Positions 44,295 to 53,323 are shown, counted from the stretch's first letter. The stretch: DNA of 64,000 nt from an uncultured Lachnospiraceae bacterium (GCA_900315505.1 OMZG01000003.1:93898-157897); one strand, 5' to 3'. Notes: generated from the sequence alone by a model not told the origin. A program made the numbers and translations.

Positions 44295-46161
44295 TAGAAA
44301 GCTGATGCTGACTGATGATGTGCTTATGAGCATTGAGGAGCCTGGCAGGTATATCGGTAATGAAATAAATTCGACGATGAAAGACAAGTCGCAGGTTGAT
44401 CTGCGATTTGCCTTTTGTTTTCCTGACGTTTATGAGATCGGGATGAGTCATCTGGGGATTCAGATCCTCTATGAAATGTTCAATCGCAGAAGTGATGTAT
44501 GGTGTGAGAGAGTCTATTCGCCGTGGCCTGATCTGCATGCGATCATGAAGGAAAAAAATATTCCGCTCTTTGCGCTTGAATCACAGGACCCTGTGCATGA
44601 ATTTGATTTTCTGGGGATCACGCTCCAGTATGAGATGTGCTATACGAATATCCTTCAGGTTCTTGATCTTTCAGGCATTCCTTTTCGTTCTACGGACAGA
44701 AGCGATGACGATCCTATTGTGATTGGTGGTGGTCCTTGTGCCTACAATCCGGAACCTATAGCACCGTTTTTCGATCTGTTCTATATAGGTGAAGGTGAAA
44801 ATGAGTATAATACTCTTTTTGATCTCTATATTTCAATGAAGAAAAATGGAACCTATTCCAGAAAGAGTTTTTTAAGGGAAGCTGCACAGATACCTGGTAT
44901 TTATGTGCCATCGTTATATGATGTGGAATATAACGATGATGGTACAATTCAGAAGTTTTATCCATTATTTGATGATGTCCCAGCTGTAATAAAAAGACAG
45001 GTGGATACTGATATGGACAATGCGCCGTATCCTTCGAAGCCTATCATCCCTTATGTCCGTGCGACTCAGGACAGGGTTGTCCTTGAGGTAATGCGTGGCT
45101 GCATCAGAGGCTGCAGATTCTGTCAGGCCGGAATGGTTTACCGTCCATGCAGACAGAAATCCATTGAAGTCCTGAAGAAGTATGCCATTGAAATGCTTGA
45201 AAATACCGGATATGATGAGATTTCTCTGAGTTCTCTATCCACAAGTGATTATGAGCAGCTGCCGGAGTTTATTGATTTCCTGATCAGCGAGTGTGAGAGG
45301 AGAAAAATAAATATCACTCTGCCATCGCTTCGTATCGATGCATTTTCTCTTGATGTGATGAGCAAGGTGCAGGACGTGAAGAAGAGTTCCCTGACATTCG
45401 CACCGGAGGCCGGGAGCCAGAGGATGAGAGATGTCATTAATAAGGGACTGACCGTGGATGATATCATGAATGGTGCAAGAGATGCATTCCTTGGAGGCTG
45501 GAAGAAGGTGAAGCTGTACTTTATGCTTGGACTTCCTACAGAGACCGAGGCGGACATGGAGGCAATTCCTGACCTGGCTCAGGATATAGCGCACCTCTAC
45601 TATGATACACTTTCTGACAAGTCCACAAGAGGGGGCAGATGCCAGATCACCATATCGACATCATTCTTCGTACCAAAGCCCTTTACACCGCTTCAGTGGG
45701 CGACCATGTACACTCCTGACGAATACCTGCGTCGTGCAAAGGTAGTCAATCACAGGATGAAGGATGAGCCGAACCACAAGTGCCTGTCATACCAATGGCA
45801 TGAGGCGAAGACCACGGTGCTCGAGGGAATCTTTGCCAGGGGAGACAGAAAAGTAGCTGATGTGATAGAATACGCATACGATCATGGCTGTTTTTTTGAC
45901 GCATGGAATGAGTATTTCAAGCCTGAGATGTGGGATGAGGCATTCAGGGCCTGTGATGTGGATCCTGATTTCTACACTATGAGAGAACGTGATCTATCCG
46001 AGATCCTGCCGTGGGATTTCATAGACACAGGAATCAGCAGACGTTTCCTTGAGAATGAATGGAAGCGTGCAGTCGGTGATCAGGTAGTGACACCGAACTG
46101 TAGAGAAAAATGTTCGGGATGCGGATGTACACAGTTCAGAACAGGTGTATGTATGAGATGA
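44287..46161 (+). CDS. TIGR03960-family B12-binding-like radical SAM protein
   Basis: 624 residues. An N-terminal Rossmann-like region (FCFPDVYEIGMSHLGIQIL, VIGGGPCAYNPEPIAPFFDLFYIGEG in part) precedes a radical SAM domain with EVMRGCIRGCRFCQAGMVYRP (site CxxxCxxC, in part). The C-terminal Cys cluster REKCSGCGC may hold another metal. The target is unknown; this protein and the next are always paired, near rng and rplU, suggesting RNA or ribosome modification. The start lies in the heptamer array with no Shine-Dalgarno site; 44305 is an alternative. The stop lies in a family A repeat. Confidence 0.87.
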   Translation: MSYRKLMLTDDVLMSIEEPGRYIGNEINSTMKDKSQVDLRFAFCFPDVYEIGMSHLGIQILYEMFNRRSDVWCERVYSPWPDLHAIMKEKNIPLFALESQDPVHEFDFLGITLQYEMCYTNILQVLDLSGIPFRSTDRSDDDPIVIGGGPCAYNPEPIAPFFDLFYIGEGENEYNTLFDLYISMKKNGTYSRKSFLREAAQIPGIYVPSLYDVEYNDDGTIQKFYPLFDDVPAVIKRQVDTDMDNAPYPSKPIIPYVRATQDRVVLEVMRGCIRGCRFCQAGMVYRPCRQKSIEVLKKYAIEMLENTGYDEISLSSLSTSDYEQLPEFIDFLISECERRKINITLPSLRIDAFSLDVMSKVQDVKKSSLTFAPEAGSQRMRDVINKGLTVDDIMNGARDAFLGGWKKVKLYFMLGLPTETEADMEAIPDLAQDIAHLYYDTLSDKSTRGGRCQITISTSFFVPKPFTPLQWATMYTPDEYLRRAKVVNHRMKDEPNHKCLSYQWHEAKTTVLEGIFARGDRKVADVIEYAYDHGCFFDAWNEYFKPEMWDEAFRACDVDPDFYTMRERDLSEILPWDFIDTGISRRFLENEWKRAVGDQVVTPNCREKCSGCGCTQFRTGVCMR

Positions 46162-46190
46162 AAAAGGGGACAGGTCCCTTTTTCATCTTG
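46157..46190. repeat. short palindromic repeat, family A, overlapping a stop codon
   Basis: GATGAAAAAGGGGACAGGTCC continues into CTTTTTCATC. The TGA of the radical SAM gene (46159-46161) is part of it, exactly as at 11859. Confidence 0.75.
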
Positions 46191-46207
46191 TTAAAAAAAT
46201 TTAATTT

Positions 46208-46243
46208 GGTGAAAAAGGGACCTGTCCCCTTTTTCATCTTTTG
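46208..46243. repeat. short palindromic repeat, family A
   Basis: GTGAAAAAGGGACCTGTCCC continues into CTTTTTCATC. It lies 17 bp after the previous copy, so the two make a tandem pair just ahead of the next gene. Confidence 0.75.
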
Positions 46244-46248
46244 GAATC

Positions 46249-47016
46249 ATGGACGTAAGAGTTAGATTTAGTAAATACGGACCTATAAAGTATGTCGGGC
46301 ATCTGGATCTGATGAGGTATTTCCAGAAGGCTCTGAGGAGGAGCGGGCTGCCACTTGCCTTTTCGAAGGGATTTTCACCGCATCCGGTCATGTCATTTGC
46401 ATCGCCGCTCGGGGTTGGGATCACGAGCGAGGGTGAGTATATGGACTTTTCACTGGAGTCAGATTTGCCATGTGAAGAGATTCAGGACAGTCTGAATGAG
46501 CAGATGGCAGAGGGAGTGGAGATACTGTCGGTGACAGAGAGGCATGACACGAAGAAGGCAATGGCAGAGCTTAAGGCAGCATCATATCTGGTGTATTTCA
46601 AAAGGATAAGTCCTGACATGAATACGGATTATGAATTCATGAAAAAGCAGATAGATGAGAGAATAAAGAACGCAACTTCACTGGTTGTGACGAAGAAGAC
46701 CAAGAAGAGCGAGAGGCAGGTTGATCTGCTGCCGCTGATATATGAGATTGAGGTTATGGAGTCTTTTCCTATAGAGAAAAGAGACCATTATCTGCCGGAC
46801 TGGAAGCATAATGGATTCAGGCTAGGAGAGAATGATCCGGCTGTATATATGAAGGTAAATGCAGCAAGCTCTGATAACCTGAAGCCAGAGCTTCTGATGA
46901 ATGCGGTATTCAATCCGACCGGTGCAGAGAATTATTTTACTATAGGGGTTCACAGGCTTGATATGTATGGAGAAAAGGACGGAAGCCCTGTTTCTCTGGG
47001 AGAGCTTGATGCATGA
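46249..47016 (+). CDS. TIGR03936-family radical SAM-associated protein
   Basis: 255 residues. VRFSKYGPIKYVGHLDLMRYFQKALRRSGLPLAFSKGFSPHP (positions about 4-45) is the family signature (DUF2344). It is the constant partner of the preceding radical SAM protein and is fused to it in some genomes. The function is unknown. Only a GGA precedes the ATG, and two palindromic repeats separate the pair. It overlaps rng by 4 bp. Confidence 0.87.
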   Translation: MDVRVRFSKYGPIKYVGHLDLMRYFQKALRRSGLPLAFSKGFSPHPVMSFASPLGVGITSEGEYMDFSLESDLPCEEIQDSLNEQMAEGVEILSVTERHDTKKAMAELKAASYLVYFKRISPDMNTDYEFMKKQIDERIKNATSLVVTKKTKKSERQVDLLPLIYEIEVMESFPIEKRDHYLPDWKHNGFRLGENDPAVYMKVNAASSDNLKPELLMNAVFNPTGAENYFTIGVHRLDMYGEKDGSPVSLGELDA

Positions 47017-48209
47017 ATGATACCGGATGCTTTCTGGTCTATGACCATTATGAACTGAATAATAAGAGATTTATGGTGCTTGCATGCTTCAGGCAGGATG
47101 ACAGGAAGCTTCTGTACATCAGATATTTTGCTACAGAAGAAAAGTCAGTTGCAGGAAATGTCTATGTGGCACGGATTGAGAAGCGGGTACAGAACGTGGG
47201 AGTTTTTCTGACTATCCCGGATGGACATGTATTCGTTCGCGACAAGGACTGTCGGAATCCTTTTTATGTGAAGAAGCAGAGCTTTAAGAAAAATTTCTCG
47301 GTCGGTGATCTGATCCTGGTGCAGATAGAAAAGGATGCGATAAAGACGAAGGAACCCGAGGGTAAGCTTTCGATATCGATTAAGACACCGTACTTTATCA
47401 TGGAGAAGCCGGGGAATGAGGTCAGCTTTTCAAAGAGGCTTCAGGCAAAAACGAAGGAGAAGTTTTCAGATATAAAGTGTAGGGATAAATCTCTACTGAT
47501 AAGAACGGCTGCAGCAGGCATTGAGCCTGATGAGCTTCAGAAAAGGATAGATTCATCATCAGCAGAGATGGATGAAATTTTTTCCAATGGAAAAAATCAC
47601 ACGGAACCAACGCTTGTATGGCAGGATGATGATCTGCTGAACAGGCTTCTATCTGCATTTCCCTTTGCCAGGAATCATCTGAAGGTCACGAGGATAAGGA
47701 CATCGGACAGAAATATCTGTGATAGTCTGGGAGAGTACGGAGAATTATACAATGATGATGGTCTGTCCTTACTTGATTTATACCGTATCAGGACAATTAC
47801 TGATAATCTGTTAAAAAAGACTGTCTGGCTGAAGTCAGGCGGTAATATAGTGATAGAGCAGACCGAGGCTCTGACGGTCATCGATGTAAACAGTGCAAAA
47901 TCTAAAAGATGCCAGCCATTTACTGTGAATAAAGAGGCTGCGACTACAATAATGGAGGAGATAAGACTTCGGAATCTGTCAGGTATCATAGTCATAGATT
48001 TCATGAAGATGCATAGCGACGATGAGAAGGATGCCATCTGCTCCCTGATGAGAGCATACGCGGACAGGGATTTTGCAAGAACTTCTATTGAGGGTTTCAC
48101 GAGGCTGGGGCTATTGGAGATGACAAGAGAAAAACTTTTTCCATCAGTAAATCAGACCTTGACAGGGCATCTGAATTATGGTACTATATCTAGCGTTGAC
48201 GCCCAGTGA
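47013..48209 (+). CDS. rng: Rne/Rng family ribonuclease (RNase G-like)
   Basis: A 398-residue endoribonuclease. An S1-like domain (about 50-125, AGNVYVARIEKRVQNVGVFL in part) is followed by the catalytic domain with the two metal-binding Asp in ALTVIDVNSAKS and SGIIVIDFMKM. The long scaffold tail of RNase E and the zinc-link Cys pair are absent. It is shorter than E. coli RNase G (489). Its position before the L21 leader is conserved in Clostridia. Confidence 0.9.
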   Translation: MNDTGCFLVYDHYELNNKRFMVLACFRQDDRKLLYIRYFATEEKSVAGNVYVARIEKRVQNVGVFLTIPDGHVFVRDKDCRNPFYVKKQSFKKNFSVGDLILVQIEKDAIKTKEPEGKLSISIKTPYFIMEKPGNEVSFSKRLQAKTKEKFSDIKCRDKSLLIRTAAAGIEPDELQKRIDSSSAEMDEIFSNGKNHTEPTLVWQDDDLLNRLLSAFPFARNHLKVTRIRTSDRNICDSLGEYGELYNDDGLSLLDLYRIRTITDNLLKKTVWLKSGGNIVIEQTEALTVIDVNSAKSKRCQPFTVNKEAATTIMEEIRLRNLSGIIVIDFMKMHSDDEKDAICSLMRAYADRDFARTSIEGFTRLGLLEMTREKLFPSVNQTLTGHLNYGTISSVDAQ

Positions 48210-48282
48210 GGTAGGTGAAGTCTGTCAAAATGACAGCGCCGGAACTGGCGGAGGAAACACATAGTTTCAGTACAGGAGGTAA
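48205..48282 (+). ncRNA. ribosomal protein L21 leader
   Basis: Between rng and rplU, GTGAGGTAGGTGAAGTCTG, a CTGTCAAAATGACAG hairpin, and a GCGCCGGAACTGGCGG hairpin end at ACAGGAGGT. This matches the layout of the Rfam L21 leader, an autoregulatory mRNA structure of rplU operons in Firmicutes. The exact ends are approximate. Confidence 0.78.
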
Positions 48283-48284
48283 TA

Positions 48285-48593
48285 ATGTACGCAATAATCG
48301 CAACAGGTGGAAAGCAGTACAAGGTTTCCGAGGGAGACGTTATCAGAGTCGAGAAGCTCGGCAAGGCTGAGGGAGACAAGGTCACATTCGATCAGGTACT
48401 TCTCGTAGGCGGAGATGATGTCAAGGTTGGAGATCCGACAGTGAGCGGTGCTTCAGTAGATGCTTCAGTAGTAAAGGAAGCAAGAGCCAAGAAGGTCATC
48501 GTTTACAAGTATAAGCCAAAGACAGGCTATCACAAGAAGAACGGTCATCGTCAGTCATACACAGAGGTAAAGATCGAGAAGATCAATGCCTGA
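48285..48593 (+). CDS. rplU: 50S ribosomal protein L21
   Basis: A 102-residue ribosomal protein. [20 protein letters not shown] at the start and [29 protein letters not shown] (part) at the end are diagnostic. A full ACAGGAGGT ribosome site precedes it. It is first in rplU-prp-rpmA. Confidence 0.98.
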   Translation: MYAIIATGGKQYKVSEGDVIRVEKLGKAEGDKVTFDQVLLVGGDDVKVGDPTVSGASVDASVVKEARAKKVIVYKYKPKTGYHKKNGHRQSYTEVKIEKINA

Positions 48594-48922
48594 TGGTAAA
48601 GGTCAGGATAATAAGGTCCGGTAACGGAAGCTACAGAGGCTTTGAATCAGAAGGTCATGCAGGATTTGATGCATACGGCAAGGATATCGTATGTGCGGCT
48701 GCTTCAGTCCTAATCATCAATACAGTGAATAGTATAGATATGCTTACTCCTACCATGGTTTCAGTGACCACGAAGGAGGACGGAGGATATCTCACCGCTG
48801 TATTTCCTGAAGGAACAGAGGAGAAGGCCCAGGTGCTTCTTGATTCAATGGTTTTAGGACTGAGACAGATTGAGAATCAGTATGGAAAGAAATATCTTTC
48901 CATCGAGTACAAGGAGGAATAA
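48593..48922 (+). CDS. prp: Ribosomal-processing cysteine protease Prp
   Basis: A 109-residue protease that removes the N-terminal extension of L27 in Firmicutes. The catalytic pair is seen as GHAGF (His22) and [10 protein letters not shown] (Cys34). It lies between rplU and rpmA, with rplU overlapping its ATG. The expected substrate site is present in the L27 encoded next. Confidence 0.95.
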   Translation: MVKVRIIRSGNGSYRGFESEGHAGFDAYGKDIVCAAASVLIINTVNSIDMLTPTMVSVTTKEDGGYLTAVFPEGTEEKAQVLLDSMVLGLRQIENQYGKKYLSIEYKEE

Positions 48923-48924
48923 GA

Positions 48925-49209
48925 ATGTTAGAGTTAAATCTTCAGTTTTTCGCTCATAAAAAAGGAATGGGATCAACCAAGAACGGTCGTGATTCCGAGT
49001 CAAAGAGATTAGGTGCCAAGAGAGCTGATGGTCAGTTCGTTAAGGCCGGCAATATTCTCTACAGACAGCGTGGTACCAGGATTCATCCGGGAACCAATGT
49101 AATGAAGGGTGGAGATGATACCCTCTTCGCTACAGTTGACGGAGTTCTTCGTTTCGAGCGTAAGGGCAGAGACAAGAAGGTTGCAAGCGTATATCCTGTA
49201 GCCGAGTAA
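48925..49209 (+). CDS. rpmA: 50S ribosomal protein L27 with a Prp-cleavable N-terminus
   Basis: 94 residues. The mature L27 ([20 protein letters not shown]...) is preceded by [10 protein letters not shown]. The motif LQFFA|HKKG is the Prp cleavage site, and removal exposes the tail that reaches the peptidyl transferase centre. A terminator follows. Confidence 0.98.
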   Translation: MLELNLQFFAHKKGMGSTKNGRDSESKRLGAKRADGQFVKAGNILYRQRGTRIHPGTNVMKGGDDTLFATVDGVLRFERKGRDKKVASVYPVAE

Positions 49210-49229
49210 TTTTTCTTTAGAGACTTTTG

Positions 49230-49269
49230 GCCTGATCCTGCTGTATAGTGAGATCAGGCTTTTATTTTT
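49230..49269 (+). terminator. terminator of the rplU-prp-rpmA operon
   Basis: GCCTGATC (49230-49237) pairs with GATCAGGC (49252-49259), followed by TTTTATTTTT. Confidence 0.85.
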
Positions 49270-49286
49270 CTGTTAAGAGGTGCGTT

Positions 49287-50561
49287 ATGTTTGCAGATCG
49301 TGCGAGGATAATCATCCAGTCAGGGAAGGGCGGAAACGGACATGTCAGCTTCAGACGTGAGAAATTCGTGCCGGCCGGCGGACCTGACGGAGGAGATGGA
49401 GGCAGAGGCGGAGACATCATCTTCGAGGTTTCGGATCAGATGAACAATCTGTCAGATTATCGTCAGAGAAGAAAATTTGCAGCGACCAATGGTGAAGAGG
49501 GTGGCAAGAAAAAGTGTCACGGCAGGGATGGTCAGGACTTAGTCCTGAAGGTACCAGAAGGCACTGTAATAAAGGAAGCTGAGACCGGTCAGGTAATCTG
49601 TGACATGAGTGGTGACAATAAGCGGGTCATCGTGCTGAAGGGTGGTAAAGGCGGAATTGGCAATATGCATTTCGCGACCTCTACCATGCAGGCTCCAAAG
49701 TATGCCAAGCCGGGTGGAGAGGCAAAGAGCCTTGAGGTGATCCTTGAACTGAAGCTTCTTGCTGATGTAGGTCTTGTCGGATATCCGAATGCCGGAAAGT
49801 CAACACTTCTGTCGAGGCTGTCAAATGCAAAGCCGGAGATTGCCGACTATCCATTCACGACGCTTAATCCCATACTTGGCGTAGTAGATATGCCTGGTGG
49901 AGGGAGCTTCGTGATGGCTGATATTCCGGGAATTATCGAGGGTGCCTCTGAGGGTGTAGGCCTTGGTCTTGAGTTTCTGCGTCATATCGAGAGATGTAAG
50001 GTACTCATCCATATGGTAGATATATCAGGAGTCGAGAGGCCTGATCCTATTGAGGATATCAGGGCAATTAATCTCGAGATGGCAGCTTATAAGAAGGAGC
50101 TTCTTGATAAGCCGATACTAATTGCCCTGAATAAGGCTGATACCAGACCTGATGATGCAGAGGAACTCAGGCAGAGGGTCGAGAATACCTTTCACAGGAA
50201 GACATTCCTGATATCAGCTGTCTCCGGGCAGGGAGTAAAGGAACTCATGGGAGAGGTAGCAAGGAAGCTGGATGAATACAAGGATGAAAAGGTAGTGTAT
50301 CAGTCCAACTTCAATCCTGATGAATTCTTCAAGGAGGACGACAGCTTCAATATCGAGGTCAATAAGGACGGTGAATACGAGATTACCGGTCCAAGGGTTG
50401 AGAAAATGCTTGGATTTACGAATCTTGACTCGGAGAAAGGCTTTGCTTTTTTCCAGAAATTTCTTAAGGAGCAGGGCATCCTGAAGAGACTTGAAGAGAT
50501 GGGTATTCAGGATGGCGACACAGTAAAGGTCTATGACCTTGAATTCGAATATTATAAGTGA
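49287..50561 (+). CDS. obgE: GTPase ObgE/CgtA
   Basis: A 424-residue ribosome-associated GTPase acting in 50S assembly and stress. The glycine-rich Obg domain (about 1-158), the G domain (P-loop VGYPNAGKSTL, DIPGIIEGA, NKAD) and the C-terminal OCT domain (about 350-424) are all present. The ATG at 49287 (MFADRARIII) follows AAGAGGTG; upstream in-frame residues belong to the terminator region. The TGA starts a heptamer array. Confidence 0.96.
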   Translation: MFADRARIIIQSGKGGNGHVSFRREKFVPAGGPDGGDGGRGGDIIFEVSDQMNNLSDYRQRRKFAATNGEEGGKKKCHGRDGQDLVLKVPEGTVIKEAETGQVICDMSGDNKRVIVLKGGKGGIGNMHFATSTMQAPKYAKPGGEAKSLEVILELKLLADVGLVGYPNAGKSTLLSRLSNAKPEIADYPFTTLNPILGVVDMPGGGSFVMADIPGIIEGASEGVGLGLEFLRHIERCKVLIHMVDISGVERPDPIEDIRAINLEMAAYKKELLDKPILIALNKADTRPDDAEELRQRVENTFHRKTFLISAVSGQGVKELMGEVARKLDEYKDEKVVYQSNFNPDEFFKEDDSFNIEVNKDGEYEITGPRVEKMLGFTNLDSEKGFAFFQKFLKEQGILKRLEEMGIQDGDTVKVYDLEFEYYK

Positions 50562-50586
50562 GTTGAGAGTTACGAGTTATGAGTTT
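50559..50586 (+). repeat. heptamer tandem array spanning the obgE stop and the yhbY start
   Basis: Four 7-bp units: TGAGTTG, AGAGTTA, CGAGTTA, TGAGTTT. The first TGA stops obgE, and the yhbY ATG (50579-50581) spans units three and four. Confidence 0.85.
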
Positions 50587-50878
50587 TGATTTAAAGAACA
50601 AACAGAGGGCCTATCTGGCAGGAATGGCTGCAAAAATGCAGCCTATTTTTCAAGTCGGAAAAAGCGAAGTCACACCTGAAATTGTAGATGCAATTGATGA
50701 GGCTCTTGAGAAAAGAGAGCTGATCAAGGTTTCAGTGCTGAAGAACTGCATGGACACGCCTGCAAATGTCGCTGATACCCTTGCTGGCAGGACTAAGTCT
50801 ACTGTTATCAGAGTCATCGGAAGAAAAATCGTGCTGTACAGGCCGGCAAAGAAGCCTGTGATCGAGCTTCCGAAATGA
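50579..50878 (+). CDS. yhbY: Ribosome assembly RNA-binding protein YhbY
   Basis: A 99-residue CRS1/YhbY (CRM) domain protein that binds pre-50S particles. FDLKNKQRAYLAGMAAKMQPIFQVGKS, ITxxxVxxIDEALEKRELIKV (as VDAIDEALEKRELIKVSVL) and GRKIVLYRP are typical. Its ATG is part of the upstream heptamer array and has no Shine-Dalgarno site, so it may depend on coupling with obgE. It overlaps nadD by 4 bp. Confidence 0.93.
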   Translation: MSFDLKNKQRAYLAGMAAKMQPIFQVGKSEVTPEIVDAIDEALEKRELIKVSVLKNCMDTPANVADTLAGRTKSTVIRVIGRKIVLYRPAKKPVIELPK

Positions 50879-52107
50879 GCAGGATTGGAATTCTGGGAGG
50901 TACATTTAATCCTATACACAATGGGCATCTGTATATAGCAGCGGAGGCCTACAGGCAGCTCGGACTTGATGAGGTCTGGATCATGCCGGATGGTATTCCT
51001 CCACACAAGGATCAGGATGATGAGGTCACGAGATATCAGAGAATAGAAATGTGCGAGACTGCGATCCATGGCATTTCATATATGAAGGTCATTGCCAGGG
51101 AACTCCGGACTGATGGCCGCAGCTATAGTTACATCACCCTGTCGCAGATCAGGAAAGAACATCCTGCTGATGAGCTGTATTTCATAATTGGTGAGGATTC
51201 TCTGAATATGTTTCCTACCTGGGTTCATCCGGAGCTTATAGCACAGGCCGTGATTCTCGCTGTTGCAGTGCGCCATGAAGAAGAGAACAGGGATATAAAG
51301 ACTGTCTGTGAAGACCTTCGACAGAGATATGGGGCTTTGACAGCGCTTCTTGACACTGAATACATGGATATATCATCAACAGAGATCCGGAATATGATCC
51401 GGTATGATCTGCCTGGTAACAGAGAGAAGCTGTCATACATGCTCCCGAAGAGTGTACTGTCATATATAGAGGAACACAGATTATATTCTGATGGAGGGAT
51501 AGAATTGTCACCTAAAATGGATATTGAGTCAAGTGATTTTCCAAAGATAAAGGCTGATATTTCAAAGAAGCTTGAGAAGAAGCTAAAGCCCTCGAGATAT
51601 ACTCACACAATAGGAGTGGCATATACTGCTGCCTCACTGGCTATGGCACATGGATATCCGATGGATGTGGCCTTTATTGCAGGATTTCTGCATGACTGTG
51701 CGAAATATATGTCTCCTGATGAGCTTCTCACCTTCTGCGAAAAGAAAAAAATCGATATTACAGATGCCGAGCGCAGAAGCCCACAATTGCTACATGCGAA
51801 GGCCGGTGCATATCTCGCACGGCATGAGTATGGGATAGAGGATGAGGATATCCTTCATGCGATCACTGTTCATACGACCGGAATGCCGGGGATGAGCCTT
51901 CTCGATGAGATCATCTTTACAGCAGACTATATTGAGCCGAACCGTGATAAGGCGAAGAGGCTTACAGAGATAAGGCAGGCAGCATTTAAGGACTTCCAGC
52001 TGGCAATACAGATGATACTATCAGATACTATCGAATACCTGAAGGAGACAGGTAAGGATATAGATGAGACTACGTACAGGACGTATGAGTATTATAAGAA
52101 GTTGTGA
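50875..52107 (+). CDS. nadD: Fusion of nicotinate-nucleotide adenylyltransferase (NadD) and YqeK HD-domain hydrolase
   Basis: 410 residues. The NadD half (about 1-200) has GILGGTFNPIHNGHLYIA and the late SSTEIRNMI motif; it makes deamido-NAD. The C-terminal half (about 225-410) is YqeK, with HD-domain ligands in YTHTIGVAYTA, FLHDCAKYM, LLHAKAGAYLA and AITVHTTG; YqeK cleaves symmetrical diadenosine tetraphosphate. In Bacillus these are two adjacent genes (nadD, yqeK) before rsfS, so the fusion keeps that order. The TGA starts a short heptamer array. Confidence 0.94.
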   Translation: MSRIGILGGTFNPIHNGHLYIAAEAYRQLGLDEVWIMPDGIPPHKDQDDEVTRYQRIEMCETAIHGISYMKVIARELRTDGRSYSYITLSQIRKEHPADELYFIIGEDSLNMFPTWVHPELIAQAVILAVAVRHEEENRDIKTVCEDLRQRYGALTALLDTEYMDISSTEIRNMIRYDLPGNREKLSYMLPKSVLSYIEEHRLYSDGGIELSPKMDIESSDFPKIKADISKKLEKKLKPSRYTHTIGVAYTAASLAMAHGYPMDVAFIAGFLHDCAKYMSPDELLTFCEKKKIDITDAERRSPQLLHAKAGAYLARHEYGIEDEDILHAITVHTTGMPGMSLLDEIIFTADYIEPNRDKAKRLTEIRQAAFKDFQLAIQMILSDTIEYLKETGKDIDETTYRTYEYYKKL

Positions 52108-52125
52108 GTTATGAGTTGAGAGTTG
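52105..52125 (+). repeat. heptamer array starting at the nadD-yqeK stop codon
   Basis: Three 7-bp units: TGAGTTA, TGAGTTG, AGAGTTG. The first TGA is the stop codon. Confidence 0.75.
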
Positions 52126-52165
52126 AAAGTGATAACCGTTAAAATATTATTATAAGGAAATTGAA

Positions 52166-52510
52166 ATGATAAATACAATTGACGTTGTAAGAACTATTAA
52201 GGCAGTTCTTGAGGATAAGAAGGGAGAGGATATCGATATTCTCGATATATCAGGAGTGAGTGTCGTTGCTGATTACTTCGTGGTGGCAAGTGCTTCAAAT
52301 ATCAATCAGCTGACTGCGATGAAGGATGAAACAGAGGAGAGATTGTATAAGGAATATCAGATCAGCCCTAAGAATGTAGAGGGTAAGAGTGGCTCTACAT
52401 GGATACTACTGGACTATGGCGATGTGATAGTACATCTCTTCACTAGAGAGGACAGAGCCTTCTATGATCTTGAAAGAATCTGGAAGGATGGTAAGAAAAT
52501 TGAACTATAA
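52166..52510 (+). CDS. rsfS: Ribosome silencing factor RsfS
   Basis: A 114-residue protein that binds L14 on the 50S subunit and blocks subunit joining in starvation. KGEDIDILDISGVSVVADYFVVASASN, WILLDYGDVIVHLF and REDRAFYDLERIW are the family pattern. It completes the conserved obgE-yhbY-nadD-yqeK-rsfS block. A strong terminator follows. Confidence 0.96.
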   Translation: MINTIDVVRTIKAVLEDKKGEDIDILDISGVSVVADYFVVASASNINQLTAMKDETEERLYKEYQISPKNVEGKSGSTWILLDYGDVIVHLFTREDRAFYDLERIWKDGKKIEL

Positions 52511-52545
52511 AAAAGGAAACCATGAAAAACTCATGGCTTCCTTTT
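52509..52545. terminator. bidirectional terminator between rsfS and lexA
   Basis: AAAAGGAA-CCATGA (to 52525) pairs with TCATGG-TTCCTTTT (52531-52545) around AAAAC, with an A-run before and a T-run after. It lies between convergent genes. Confidence 0.88.
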
Positions 52546-52585
52546 GGGGGCGTATGAGCGGTGCGGGTCAAAAGCACTGCTCTTA

Positions 52586-53215
52586 TTAGTGACGTCCGTT
52601 CGTGAACAGACGGAGTACTCCAAAAACTTTTCCTAAAATCTGGCAGTCAGGAACGATGATCGGATCCATATTGTCATTCTCAGGCTGCAGGCGGATATGA
52701 TCCTTCTCCTTGTAGAAGGTCTTCACTGTAGCAGAATCATCTACAAGCGCCACTACCATATCTCCATTCTCAGCGGTATTGCATCTCGATACCATGATGG
52801 TATCTCCATCGAGGATGCCTGCATTGATCATTGACTCACCCTTCACTCTGAGCATGAAGCTCTCCTTATTCGGGACGTACTCAGCCGGGATAGGGAAGTA
52901 TGCTTCGACATTCTGTACTGCGAGAAGCGGCTGGCCGGCTGCAACACTGCCGATCACCGGTATATTGGTCACCTCGCGACGGGTGAGATTGAAATTGTCA
53001 TCGAGGATCTCAATGGCACGAGGCTTCGTAGGGTCTCTTCTGATATAGCCATTCTTCTCGAGAGTATTCAGATGTGAAAATACTGATGATGTGGACTTCA
53101 GATCTACTGCCTCGCAGATCTCACGCACTGATGGCGGATAGCCCTTATTCAGAATCTCGCTCTTGATGAAATCGAGAATCTCCTGCTGCTTCAGTGTGAT
53201 CTTTCCATAACTCAT
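52586..53215 (-). CDS. lexA: SOS regulator LexA
   Basis: A 209-residue repressor. The N-terminal winged helix ([32 protein letters not shown] in part) is followed by the cleavage site Ala-Gly in [10 protein letters not shown], the catalytic Ser in [15 protein letters not shown], and the Lys in [12 protein letters not shown]. The start at 53215 has CAGGAGGT upstream and gives MSYGKITL; a longer frame to 53260 has no support. It is monocistronic. Confidence 0.96.
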   Translation of the reverse strand: MSYGKITLKQQEILDFIKSEILNKGYPPSVREICEAVDLKSTSSVFSHLNTLEKNGYIRRDPTKPRAIEILDDNFNLTRREVTNIPVIGSVAAGQPLLAVQNVEAYFPIPAEYVPNKESFMLRVKGESMINAGILDGDTIMVSRCNTAENGDMVVALVDDSATVKTFYKEKDHIRLQPENDNMDPIIVPDCQILGKVFGVLRLFTNGRH

Positions 53216-53278
53216 AATAGCGTACCTCCTGTCAGGAACTGTCTTCGTTACAAGTATCATGTCTTATTGCTTATCAGG

Positions 53279-53323
53279 ATTATACCATATCGAACATAAG
53301 ATTTCAAACACTTTTTCGAAAAA
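53279..53323 (-). promoter_or_regulatory. lexA promoter, sharing a block with the LysM-gene promoter
   Basis: On the minus strand TTGAAA (53302-53307) and TATAAT (53279-53284) are spaced 17 nt apart. The spacer contains ATGTTCGATATGG. Positions 53304-53323 (palindrome TTTTTCGAAAAA plus GTGTTTGA on this strand) are identical over 20 bp to 62583-62602. Confidence 0.7.

Noticed and set aside
16841..52125. Heptamer arrays as CRISPR repeats
   Set aside because: Units are 7 bp, directly adjacent and without spacers; no cas genes are present.
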